Source of the DNA: Tachypleus tridentatus
Taxonomy: Eukaryota; Arthropoda; Merostomata; Xiphosura; Limulidae
Reading direction: 5' to 3'
Length of the DNA stretch: 64,000 nucleotides
Assembly: GCF_004210375.1 (NCBI RefSeq)
Contig: NC_134825.1
Span: 40,976,348-41,040,347, forward strand
A model generated the notes under the pieces. The model did no database searches and was not told the DNA's origin. It worked only from the letters and a program-made list of their open reading frames with translations. A program made the position numbers and the translations under genes. Below are positions 13,970 to 24,902 of the stretch, piece by piece; position 1 is the stretch's first letter; each line of letters begins with the position of its first letter.

Positions 13970-14770
13970 AATAGTTTTTTTCAGTCAATTAACAGTGACA
14001 ACTGAAGAAAGAATGAGGAGATCTAGGTAGAAAGTGAAATGTCATGAAACCATGAAAGATACTGAGTATAACAGACTGGATAAAAATTGGTCAAATACAA
14101 GTCTTTGCACAATACCTACAAGTCTGACAAAATACAGTTAGAAAAAATGAATTTGCCTTCATAACACAAATAGAAGTTGGTTGGAGACCTGAACAAGGTA
14201 GACCATTGTCAATAACCACACAAAATGAATGGGCTTGCAGCAACCGATTACCTTCAGTGAATCAACTGTTCAAGACAGCAAGTGGATGAAAAATCAGTAA
14301 TTTGGAACAGGTTTAATAATGTTTTTATAATGGTTATTCTTTATGCCAAATGATTAATTTAATTTGTGTTCTCAAACAGCCCATCTTAAACATTACCAAG
14401 GCTATGGTTTGGTCATCTTAGAAGCAGGCAAATGTTATGAGGATAGTTATGGCTACACTGACTTTTTTTGTGCATTGGCATGGCATTTTAAATGCCATAC
14501 AACTTAAGAGATGTAACCTTACAACCATTAACATTACTGTATATAGGTGTATTAAGTTGGAACTTTTCTCTAATGTATGGTAATACACATATCCATCATG
14601 CTCAACTGTTTAGAAAATTCTTAGAAAAGAAGGAATTGAGCTAATAGACTGGCCATTACACTTACTGAGCTCAAGCATTATTAGACATGTTGAAATTCTC
14701 TAGGAAGACACGAGGTAGCACTGTTCACTTCCAAGCAGTGTTAATGAACTAAAAGTAACTCTGATGAATC
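13970..14770 (+). mobile_element. Tc1-like DNA transposon relic
   Basis: Plus-strand pieces match a Tc1 transposase. VGWRPEQGRPLSITTQNEWA lies near 14170 in the DNA-binding/linker part. Near 14590 HIHHAQLFRKFLEKKGIELI is followed by DWP, the '.NARPHTA..FLEEEGI..LDWP' block after the second catalytic Asp. That Asp itself is not preserved in a readable frame. The copy is old, with several frame changes. Inverted repeats were not found. Confidence 0.6.
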
Positions 14771-17700
14771 ATATTACCTTTGCAACTGTTTGATTCACTC
14801 ATTTTGAGTTTACTATATCGGTGTGTGCCTTTAGATTACTATCTGAGTTGATCATATGTTTTTCTAACCAATTTCTTCTGGATCATTTATTATGATGTAA
14901 AGTCTTTAGTGACAAATAACCATTTGAAATATGGACTCAAATAACAGATACTTTCATATCAGCCACATGACTGTCTGACAGTTTGCATAAAAATACAATA
15001 AACAGTGCTATTGATATTGATTTAGAAGAGTAGTTGTTCTTATAGCTAGAATAAAACTTATCATCCCATGATTATTTTAGCAGTATTGTTTTTAATGAAG
15101 AAAGAATTAAATTTAAATAGAAAAAAATAAGCTTTCAACAAACTTTAAAGACGTGCTTTGGATTTTTGTTTGTTTTCTAGTCAGTTTAATACAGTGTAAT
15201 ACTATGAAATACACGTATTCTAAATGCTGATGACTTTTCTAACATGATTTTTGTTAATATTGTAATTAGTTTTATATGTTTTGCCTTATTCCTTATTGTG
15301 TTTTGCATTTTTCATATTTTGTACTTGTTTAGAGGAAATACTTGTATCTTTTGAAGTACCATTACTCTAAACAATCTGCAACTATACATACCATAGTTCA
15401 TGGTTTTCAGTTATTTCTGTGTCATCTGCCTGCAGTCTTCAGCCACATAAAGTATCCAATAAAGAATGTATAGGAATGACACTTGACTATTGACTGTGAG
15501 TTAGGCAAAGTGACATAAAAAGTTCTATTTGGTGTTTCTTAAGAAATTGTAACTGAAAATTTTCACATTTTTTGTTGATTCTGTGTACATAAAATATTTT
15601 ATATAGGAAGTAACTTTCTAATTTAAATTTAATGAATGACAAATGTAAAGTATCTATTAATCAGTACTTTTATATCTAAGACTAACCAAACAAAATTGGT
15701 TGTGCAAAACAACCTTTCTATCAAAAACTAAGTATGTGGGTTTGAACCATAATTATATTATTGTTATATGAATTTAAAGTATTATTTTTGTGTAAAACTG
15801 TTTTATGTATGTTTATTGAGTGTATGTGTATTATACATTTAATACCAGTTGAACATGGTTGTAAGAATGTTATAACATTTTTTGACCATAATTCCTGAAA
15901 CTTCATAGGATACAAAATATAAAACTTCTTTACATTTGTGACTTCATTGTACTTTAATGTGTTTAAGGATTAATTCATAATACATGAACGTAGTTTGTGT
16001 TACAACAATGACATTAGTGGCTATTATTTATGGCACTGTCTTCTTAGATACTTTTTGTTAATTAATGAAATGTGATTTTCACATATTTTGAAGCTGATTA
16101 AAGTATGAATATGTAACATGTTGAATAGAAATGAGTCTTAAATAAAATATGGCCATATTAAAATACACTATATACAGTGAACAAAATTTGTCAGGTTTTT
16201 GGTGACCACATCCTGGTGCAGTCACTTATGACAATACTAAGTTTATCACACAATCTCTAATGGTTACATGTAATAAGTAATCAAACTTATATAAAATAAG
16301 AAAGAAACACCTTGGTCAACATACATTTATTCTCAGCTTTGAACAAGAGCTCTTTTGTTATGTTCAGTATTCATTCATCAGTGAAATATTCACTGTTTGC
16401 TTGATTTAACATTGTGATTGAGTATGGTTTCATTATGATTCAAACAATACAAATGGACAAGTTCTCACCTGTTAAATGAAAATTCTGTCCACATTTTCAG
16501 GCTTCTAGCTAGTTGGTGCATTATAATTAAATTGTAGTTTTGAACAATGCAATTCAACATGTGATATACCCTAGCAGTAAATGTTCTCCATACAAATATT
16601 AGTAAAGAAAGAACTGTTTGTAGTCATGACACTCATAAAACAGTTCTTTCTTTACACAGTAATGGCACTGGGTAGACAGCATTTCTTAACATATCTTAAC
16701 ATGTTCTATCCTATCCTGTACTTGTGGTCCAGGTAGTGGACAAAAAGATGAAAATACCTGGATAAATGAGGGACAACAAGTATATGCAATGTTGAGGCTA
16801 CCACACAGGTGCAGCTCATATTTTAAGTAAATAATATCCCAGTGTATATATGATCACGTATAAAAATTCTGGACAGGCCTGGTTACCTATAACCATGGCT
16901 ATAAGAAGGAGACCTTGTTGCCAACATTTCCAAAGTGTGGTCTAATAAATTAGTATTTCATAAAAAAAATAAATTAACATTGTGTTGAACAAATACAAAT
17001 ATTTTTAAAAATCAGTGTGCAAAAATGATATAAAATAATTACAAGTATAAGTGTAAAAGAATACCTAAACAGTATTAATAGGATTATTACTTTCCCATAA
17101 CATTCTTTAAAGAATTTTAAAAATGTGATTTTCATTTCTGTCTGATAATCCTGTCACTTCATAAATCTAAAAAAGGAAGGCTTTTATGGGTTTTGTATTA
17201 TACAACAAAAAAAACAACCAAAAGTGAGCTGTATTGCCTTTTTCATACAACTTTAACTGTTTACTAACTTCTGATTATACAGTGAGAAATAGTTTTTCAC
17301 CCACTATTGCAAACAATTCTGAAATTTTCATTTGATGCATGATATTTGAGTGTAATAGTGCTATTGTATTGTGTAGTGTTTGTATAATTACTTGATGATT
17401 TGGTCATTATAGCAACTAAACAACTATGAATTAACAGCCATATATATGAATGATGCCAATTAGCACATTATGATTCTAAGGTTATGGGATTATATAACAT
17501 AATAAATTATTGGATTTACAGATTACATTGAAAAGAATGATGGTTCAAAAACTAATTATATGTATATTTGTTTGTGAAGAAAAGTAATCACCTACTATGT
17601 GATTATATCCTGCAGAGCCTGGGAGAGATAATTGCACCCTTTGCACTGTAACTAAACCCAATGTTCATTGCACTATAGAACATTTTTTCTGCCTTACATT

Positions 17701-17899
17701 TCAGGTTTAAGTTGTAAACATTCAATACAATGACTTCATCTTTTCAATTGTGACCAATCATAAATTTTGTCATGGTAGGTAAGATACCATGCCCATTGGA
17801 AACTACATCATGGAAATACTAGCAGCCATTCTAAAGTCAGTGGTACATTATAGAGGCTGAGTTGCAAGACATGATATTTGTATTAACTTTTATGAGTGG
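14771..17899. other. AT-rich stretch; hairpin and possible Tc1 5' fragment
   Basis: No gene recognised. It holds a perfect hairpin at 16602-16655. At about 16720-16935 a segment (TGGACAAAAAGATGAAAATA ... ATGGCTATAAGAAGGAGACC) looks like the 5' leader and start codon of a Tc1-like element, recognised only by general resemblance. Confidence 0.35.
16602..16655. repeat. Perfect 18-bp inverted repeat
   Basis: GTAAAGAAAGAACTGTTT at 16602-16619 is exactly complementary to 16638-16655, with an 18-base loop. It could be the fused ends of a small inverted-repeat element or the stem of a structured transcript; nothing around it decides. Confidence 0.9.
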
Positions 17900-19000
17900 T
17901 GCAAACAACCTTGACTTTGTTTTAGCATTTAAATTGACCTGACGGAAGCCAGAAATGGGTTTTCTTAGGTAGATGATTGAGTAAATCCATTGGCAGTTCT
18001 ATCTTTGATGATTTTTAAGTAATCTCAATTGAAATCTTGGGCTCCCAGACAGGTCAATTTTTTTGCGTAGACTACTACCTGTTATTTTGTATTCTATAAA
18101 CCACATCATTGATTTATTTAAGTACAACATATGGTCGATCTTAATGCTTGCCTAATTTTCGAATTATTCTTTCTTACAGTGGTGTTTGTACAAACATACC
18201 ATGTCAGTTCAATGGAATGCAGTCTTATCAGCATTAATATCACAGAAAATTTTTATTTTATCATTAGTTTATTTAAAGCCTTTCTCAGGTAAGTCTTGTA
18301 TGACATTGATAGTTTGTTTAATCTCTCTATGCATTATGTGTAAGACTATTGAGTGACTATCATCTGGATGTAAGTAAAGAAGATCCATGGCCTATTCTAC
18401 CAAAAATAGCAGTGATCATGGTGTGTTGCCTGTAGCTTCATGTAGTGATGCCAAAATACTCATAAGTAGCAGTGGAAAATCATGATCTCATGTTTTATGG
18501 TGTTCATCAATTCAAATAGCTAGTTGAATTAACAATGTATGGTTGTATTTCATCACCATGATATTAGAAGATGAATAAAGAGCTGTCGTTTGGAAAATTT
18601 TTATTCTTTGGATTTGACATATTTCTGGAAACAAAGCTTACTTAAAATCCCACACCTGATTGAAGTGAAGTTCCATAGACACACCAAATCTTAAAACAAA
18701 TTCATGAACAAGTTTCCTTGCTAGAGTTTATATGCATAGTTCACAGGATTTGCATCAATTTTTCACAGACCCTTGGCACCAAATCGGAAACAATTTCTCA
18801 CTGTCCACTGCCCTCTTAACACTCAAGTATTCGGGCTGTTGGAAGGTTGTTGAGATGATGGACTGCTTCAGAAAGTAGAGACTGTGGAAATGCCAACTGT
18901 AATAATTGATTTTTTTCCTTTAGTACCTTTTCATTTTGATATTGTAAACCTTCTTGTAGGCATAATGAACCCCATATACACAAGTAAAATGAAATACAAT
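17900..19000 (-). mobile_element. Ty3/gypsy-type LTR element fossil, integrase part
   Basis: Old, broken copy on the minus strand. The clearest part is at 18816-19004, which resembles the lead-in and zinc-binding start of a Ty3/gypsy integrase (a QLAFP..LLSEAVHHLNN pattern). The lower-coordinate remainder is very degraded. No LTRs were recognised, so the limits are approximate. It looks ancient, with many breaks. Confidence 0.45.
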
Positions 19001-19271
19001 ACAACCTTCCAATAAAATAGAAGTAGGTTTTGTTACATATCCTGTTACAGAAAGTAACTTTTCAGGTTGTATTTAGTATACGACCTCAGTCATATTTAGC
19101 ATGTTATGTGTAATATCTAGATGAATCTAATGTGAAATACTTTAAGAGAACAAGATATATTATACTTATACACGACAACCTTTAGGTTTGTAGAACTGTC
19201 AATTTGATCAAATTTATAGTAAGATTAATTTGTCATTATCCTTGTAATTATATTTATTATACTATTGAAAT

Positions 19272-20225
19272 GTACAGGATGATCATAAAGTTTTTTAATC
19301 TAGTGCATCATATTTCACACATGTATTATGGTGCAGGAAAATTAATTACAGAGGAATGTTAACGATATCATGTTGATACAATTACCACAGTTTTTTACGT
19401 ATTTATATCAGGAGTGTACTAGGAGTAAATGTTTCAAATGTAAGTCTCCAACATTCAGAAGACGTTGCATCTGTGCAACAATTTACATTTCATCTGGTGT
19501 TTTGGTCATTTCCTATGTAACTGCATCTTTGAGGCCTGGAACGTTTCAGGAATTCCTGCAATACAAGTGCAACTCTAGGGACTTCCACATCCAGACTTTG
19601 GCTGATATTAGTTAAGTTACTGAAGTAACCATTTACGAGGAGAATGAAAGGAAATTATTTTGCCCCAAAAGTACTCCTGTATGAAGTGTTTTACTTAGTT
19701 ACCAATACGCAGAGGGAATAATCCTTCGTGAGAACATTAATGTCTATTAAATTTTGTTTCTACAGCATGGTTATCAAACTGTTTATGAGAATTGCATGAT
19801 ATTGTGCATGTTTACTGATGATTTTTTAAAAATCTAGGGTACAATTACAAATTTAGCTGTTCAACCACACCACGCTGTTACTTTAGAATCATGAAGTATG
19901 CGGGATATATTACGTGTAGATTAGTTTCTGGCCAGGTAATGCAGTTGTTTTGGCACTTTCAAAAAGATTGAAGTATGCTTGATCAGTCAATAAGATATAT
20001 ACAGGCCATTATTCATTAACTTCCATCCTTGGTAAGAACTACAATGCGAAATCAAAATGTTGGGTTAAATTTGTCTCCTTCAGTGCTTCAACTTTATACA
20101 GCTTGTAAGGAAACCTTCGCGAAGTTTACTGAAGTCTTACAAAAAGCTGAAGTTAGCTATTTAACATACCCAGCCAGGCAACATAATGTGCACAGCTGCA
20201 TCAATGTGCTCTTTAACAGGCTTGT
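19272..20225 (-). mobile_element. Mariner/IS630-like DDE transposon relic
   Basis: Minus-strand translation near 19960 gives LLTDQAYFNLFES, the '.FSDEAHF.L' first-Asp block of a transposase family common in arthropods. It is followed by a '..VVWLNS'-type stretch (family: VTVWCGLTA). The C-terminal end near 19400 is only loosely family-like. TACAGGATGATCATAAAG at 19273 looks like a terminal motif (compare CAGGGTGGCCAGAAAGT ends). The matching other terminus was not found. Several stops and frame changes are present. Confidence 0.5.
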
Positions 20226-20307
20226 TTAACTATGGTCTGGTAGATCACAACAAGAGTTACATTAGTGCAATTAGTTTCCTCAGTTACACAAAACAACGTT
20301 ATGAGGA

Positions 20308-20418
20308 ATATATATGCAAAAACGGCTCGTTTGAGTTGAGAAAATATTTTACGTAGAAGAACGAACAACTTTTCGACCTTCTTCGGTCATCGTCAGGTTC
20401 TTTTTCTCGACATCACTG
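20308..20418 (-). mobile_element. 111-bp Penelope-like element stub with 13-bp target duplication
   Basis: Carries the PLE 3' hallmark (TTTCGACCTTCTTCGGTCAT, read here on the plus strand) preceded by TGCAAAAACGGCTCG. AACGTTATGAGGA occurs at 20295-20307 and again at 20419-20431, directly flanking the stub. The insertion is therefore a severely 5'-truncated retroposition event. Confidence 0.85.
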
Positions 20419-20880
20419 AACGTTATGAGGACTTTTGCAAATGTTATATACTCTTATGATATTCCCCGAGAGCTGTCTTGGAATTGAAAACATTTTTTTG
20501 TGTGTGTGTAATAACACTTCACCACCTCACTTCCACCTATCTGTATACTGTATGTCTGTATTTCCTGATAGAAATTCTAGCTTAAAGTTTCTAAGCCAGA
20601 GACTGGGAAATTACTAGGAATATTCAGGAACTTTTATCTACGTAAAGCGCAAGAAGAGAAATTTCAGGTTGAGTAACACTGCAATCGAGAGGCTCATTCA
20701 TGTCCACGGGAAATAAGTAAAAAAATAAAAGCGATTGTGGCGCTTATGGTGGTAACTCGACACTTACAGTCGCCCAATAATTTTAACACTCCGGTGAATT
20801 TTTTCTTCTTATGTAATACCACTTGTGAGATATAACACTCTGAATTGCAAACAGTTACTTATAATCATATTGTATAGTTC

Positions 20881-20990
20881 GCCCCCTAGTGGCATGTCTG
20901 AGGCCGAGCATTGCTAGAAACCGGGTTGTGAGACTAGCGTAGAAAGTCCATTGTATATCTTTGTGCTTAACTACAAATAAGTAAAACCAA
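20881..20990 (+). repeat. tRNA-derived SINE (family 2a), diverged
   Basis: GCCCCCTAGTGGCATGTCTG head, CTAGAAACCGGGTT core and a TTTGTGCTTAACTACAAATAA tail region with internal losses. Confidence 0.75.
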
Positions 20991-21544
20991 TGTTCACTTT
21001 GATCGTTAAACCAAAGGTATATGTATCATTAAACTGCTTGAATCCTTCAAGTACGTTTTGGTTTAAGCTGTCAAAATAGATGTATAAAGAAGTAACTTCA
21101 ATACTATTACATTAATTGCCAATAGGCGATTGAAGTCAGCACTATAAAACAATAATGAATTTAATATAAATTAGGCATTAAGAAAATTTTAGCAAAATCA
21201 ATTGTTAATCTTCACCCTCACTTTAAATTCACAACGGATAATGCCTGTGGTAACAGCTAACAAAGGTGTTGGAGATAACCTATTTACCATACAAAGCCTA
21301 TACGCTGAGATAAAAATATCCGGTAATCAAGAATATGGAGTTGAGTGCTTACACCAACAACGGCACAATTCACAAACCCTTTCAACATTGCTAAACTGAA
21401 ACATATTTTCTGTATTTTCCGATACTTATCGTCTTAACTTTAAAGACTTTCTATATATATATGAACAAAAATGTGTCTACTATCCCTATATTTTATCGTT
21501 TAAAACGATTACGTAAAAATATAATTCGATATCGATGTCAGAGA

Positions 21545-21601
21545 AGCAGAATGAAAACAAGCTAGGCTTAAACACACGAAATCCGAAATCACGCTCTGTT
21601 A
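21545..21601 (+). pseudogene. Relic of tRNA-iMet in an old repeat unit
   Basis: Only the ends are recognisable: AGCAGAATG at the start and AAATCACGCTCTGTTA at the end, compared with AAACCACGCTCTGCTA in intact copies. The middle, including the anticodon arm, is unrecognisable. What follows (CTTTTTCTGGATTTTGATAA) also follows the broken tRNA copy at 51731, which supports common descent. Confidence 0.6.
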
Positions 21602-22300
21602 AACTCTTTTTCTGGATTTTGATAATTTCTTATCTTATTAATAAACTTTAAAATAACTTTCTTCTAAACTAACAGTTACTATTTTTAGTTCTTGTGGGAT
21701 TAAAATTTTTTAAAACATGCACAAATAATTTTGTCACCTTTATATATTTTCTATAAATGACGTAAAACTACGCATGCGTTAACGAATCATAGAGCGCAAA
21801 TAAATTTGGATTTATATTTCCATTTAATGTGATAAAACATCGAGATAAAAAATATCTTACGTGTAGAGTAATATTTTCTCTTTCTTTCTTTCACTAAGTA
21901 AATCTAGACAAACATGGTCCATTTATTGTAAATAATATGGTTCTTTAAAAAATGTTGGATTATTTGAACAAATATCTCACCTTGTTGCTTAGGGTACTTT
22001 ATTAGTATTTTGGCGTAATCGTTGGTAACTACGTTTTACCAGTAATATTAAAAAGTTCATTTTATAGCCACTCAATTCATATTTAACGATAATCAGATGC
22101 TGAAATATGTCTTTGTTTTTCTCTGACACGTACAAAATAACCTAATGTCGTATGTATGTAAAATGGATTCGACAGTAAAGTTAGCTATTTTGTATAAAAA
22201 ACAACAACAGTAAAACAGTGCTCTTTATGACAGAATCTCAGTAGATGAATGGTGTAAGTTGTTTTATTGAATCTGTATGTTTAAAATATTACTCTTTGTG
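21602..22300 (+). repeat. Old copy of the tRNA-iMet macro-repeat, downstream part
   Basis: The block starting AAATGACGTAAAACTACGCA (near 21757) recurs at 34440 and, more diverged, at 54195 and 54630. The shared order is ..GCGTTAA.. / AACAAAAATGGTC.. / TTGTAAATAAT.. / GTAATTGCAGGTAACTA. / ..ACACAATAACCTA. The copy ends with GTTTAAAATATTACT near 22280. It lies about 11 kb upstream of the main array in the same orientation. Confidence 0.7.
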
Positions 22301-22689
22301 TTTCCCGATTGTTTTACTTTTGAATAACACCAAATATTTATCAAGCAAGTTCTATAACAGCTTGTAGGAAAACAGTAGCTTCATATTTGAAATATTTAGA
22401 GATAATCCATGAACATTTCCATCGCAACATTACCTAACAAATGAAAAACAAATCTATGACCTTTAGCAGGTTTACAAACTCAAAAATTCATCTGTTTGGA
22501 AATGTTTGAAAGTTATTGTATTTACCATAATTACTTTGTCAGAAAAAATGTACCAAGAAGAAAATGAGAGAACTCAAAGTAGTGGTATAACTGTATGTTA
22601 TATACAACAAATTAAAATCCCATAAAAAACAAAAACAAAATATTAATTGTATGTTAAAGAAGATTATTGAAAATTTATTAAAGACGATA
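22301..22689. other. AT-rich stretch, nothing recognised
   Basis: No gene, SINE or transposase remnant seen. Confidence 0.5.
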
Positions 22690-22810
22690 AGAAATAATCA
22701 AAATATAGAAAGGACCCCTTAGAATGGAATACGCTTCCAAGTCGTAAATTCGCACCAAATTCCAACATGTTAAACTTTCAAAATATTAATCGCACACAAT
22801 AATACTTAAA
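22690..22810 (+). pseudogene. Unrecognised coding-like fragment, inverted relative of 37970-38179
   Basis: The plus strand reads EWNTLPSRKFAPNSNM and then NFQNIN. The minus strand at 37970-38179 reads EWNTLPTDEFAPNANK and then NVENIN. Conservation at the amino-acid level between two diverged copies points to a once-coding sequence. The protein family is not recognised. Here it is short and ends at a stop shortly before a hAT terminus at 22831. Confidence 0.5.
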
Positions 22811-22830
22811 AAAGCGTTTTCTAAATTTTC

Positions 22831-24806
22831 CAGCCAGGGACCGGTTTAGTTTTGTAATTTGTCATGAGGCCCGGTCTCCTCAAATACCTAATTAGATAAC
22901 CTGCTAAGACATGGCTAAGTGTTAACGTCAAGCTGGAAGCAATAGATCTGTCAATACATCATTTATTATAAAATATACAGGTGTTTTATAGTACTACTGT
23001 GTAACAAAATTATACTTCATCGTTATTTAATCCTTACATTAGTTGTATATTTATAAATGCTCTTTTAAGACGTAAACTTACCTAATGAGAAGAATGATGC
23101 TGCTTTTCATCACAGAGCATCTTCAAATCATGAGGAAAATAATTCAGTTTGACCCTCAAATCTGGCTCAACATCTAATCTGTTCCTGATATTTGTTTTCT
23201 AAGAAAATCAACGTTGAAAACCTGATTCGCATCTATAAGTCGTGACAAAGGGCATAAGAAATCTCACTGCTCAGCACAATAGCTCAGTCAAAAATTGATT
23301 AACAAGACTTAATTAAAACAATCAAACAATCCTTCAATAAAGTGTCACAGGACAGTTCAATAATAGAATCAATTCATAATTCATTGAGTTGTAGTCCTTT
23401 CTCATTTTCCGTATCAACAGTAAAAGGGTTCCTGATACACATTCTACTGCTGTCAATTGGAGGAAAATATTCTTTCAAGCCTGATTTCTGCCCTAAAAGA
23501 TGCATTTTGATTGACAAGGAAATATCATTTGGAATATTACCTTCTTCACATTCGTTTTGTAATTATGTTAAAGAAGAGAAAGACATAATTTCTCCTCTCA
23601 ACTGAAGTACCCACAAGTTACTTTTATTATAGCTGCTTCTGTATTTTCCTAGACTTTAAAATATTTATGCTAACACCTTGTAAATTTTGAATTAATGCAT
23701 TTAAAAAGTCAAAAATGTCACACAAATAGGCCGCCTTAATTAACCAATGCAAATTACGAACTTTGTCTCTAAATTCAGATATTGCATCTTTTGCTGATGA
23801 GAAATGTTGCTCCAAAAACAAGATAACTTCATTCTTCATTTCGATAAGTCTTTTTAAGACATTTTCTTTTGATAACCACCAAACTTTACGGTGCAATAGG
23901 ATATGTTCGCGTTCACTTTCTAATTGTTTGCACAAACCTGTAAAGATTTTGAATTCAACGCACTATATTTTATATAGTTTATGAGTTTAACACATTCTTC
24001 CATATTTGAATTCAAAAGTAAGAGCATTTCCTTCATAGCTAACGCTTCTCTGTAGATGCTACAATGCACCTATTCAAAGTGTGGTACCACTGCTCTGATC
24101 TTCTGGAAATCTCCTGTTTGGAAACCTCCCATTGAAGGAGCATATTACCGGTACTCAATCCAACAAATTTTTTTCAATGAATACAACTATACGTTATAAA
24201 ATTATTGATTAAATTAAAGATTTCGTCAGCTTTTCTTCTTGTTTGAAGCGGTTTTCATAGCGATACATATTCATGAATTATATCCTTAAAATCATATCTT
24301 ACAAAGCACATTAAATTGATATTATCTGCTTTGTCTGTGATTTCATCTATTTGTAATAAAAAACTGACTACAGTGAGCTCAATGTATAAGAGTTTCTTCA
24401 ATATTTTTCACCATATCCATAATTCTACCTTTACTGTATTATTAGATAGGGACAGTAAATTGAACTAATTTTCTTGTTTATTTATAAACACGAGATGTAA
24501 TTATTATTACTGCAAGAAGTATTAATGTTTCACCAATGGTGTGCGGATGACTTGTCTCAGCTATTAATTTTGAAATTTCATGAGACTATGACAGACTTCG
24601 TTGGAAGATCTCGTAAAAAAGTGTGTGAAATTATTTGTTTGGAAAACTATTTCATTTTTAGTATTTATGAAAAAATCTGTTGACTTACTCGAGTATTCTA
24701 GACGTCTGCTATCCAAGTGCCGTTTCACTTCCGATGGTCTCATACTGTCATTTGATAATGTTGAACAACAAAAAAACACATAGTGGCAAGTCATTATAGC
24801 TTCCAC
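22831..24806 (-). mobile_element. hAT transposon relic, ZBED5/SCAND3-like
   Basis: Minus-strand order from high to low coordinates: a BED-finger/N-terminal block (SNDSMRPSEVKRHLDS..EYSSKSTDFF near 24700); TSHPHTIGETLILLAV (24550); a DEITDKADNINLMCFVRYDF-type stretch near 24330, the first catalytic Asp region; HCSIYREALAMKEMLLL (24060); HRKVWWLSKENVLKRLIEMK (23870); and the C-terminal dimerisation motif CESGFSTL near 23200. This is the full domain order of the hAT transposases that gave rise to vertebrate ZBED5/SCAND3. CAGCCAGGGACCGGTTTAG at 22831 looks like the 3' terminal repeat. The other terminus is not visible and may be lost next to the Tc1 element at 24903. Multiple stops and frame changes. 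Confidence 0.8.
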
Positions 24807-24902
24807 AACTTATAAAACCATACATCAAATGTTCATCACAATACTCTCGAGTGTTAGAGGCCTTTGTTTTCTTTTCTTTGATACTAAGCTACATTTCATA
24901 TA

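Noticed and set aside
17560-17640. GDYFSSQ-like string on the minus strand as a second Ty3-type integrase part
   Set aside because: It lies on the wrong side of, and too far from, the clearer integrase start at 18816-19004, and the match is too short to stand alone.
24063-24090. CAGTGGTACCACACTTTGAA (minus strand) looking like a hAT terminal repeat
   Set aside because: Translation runs through it without interruption of domain order (..VVPHF.. then HCSIYREALAMKE), so it is part of the ZBED5-like transposase and not an element end.
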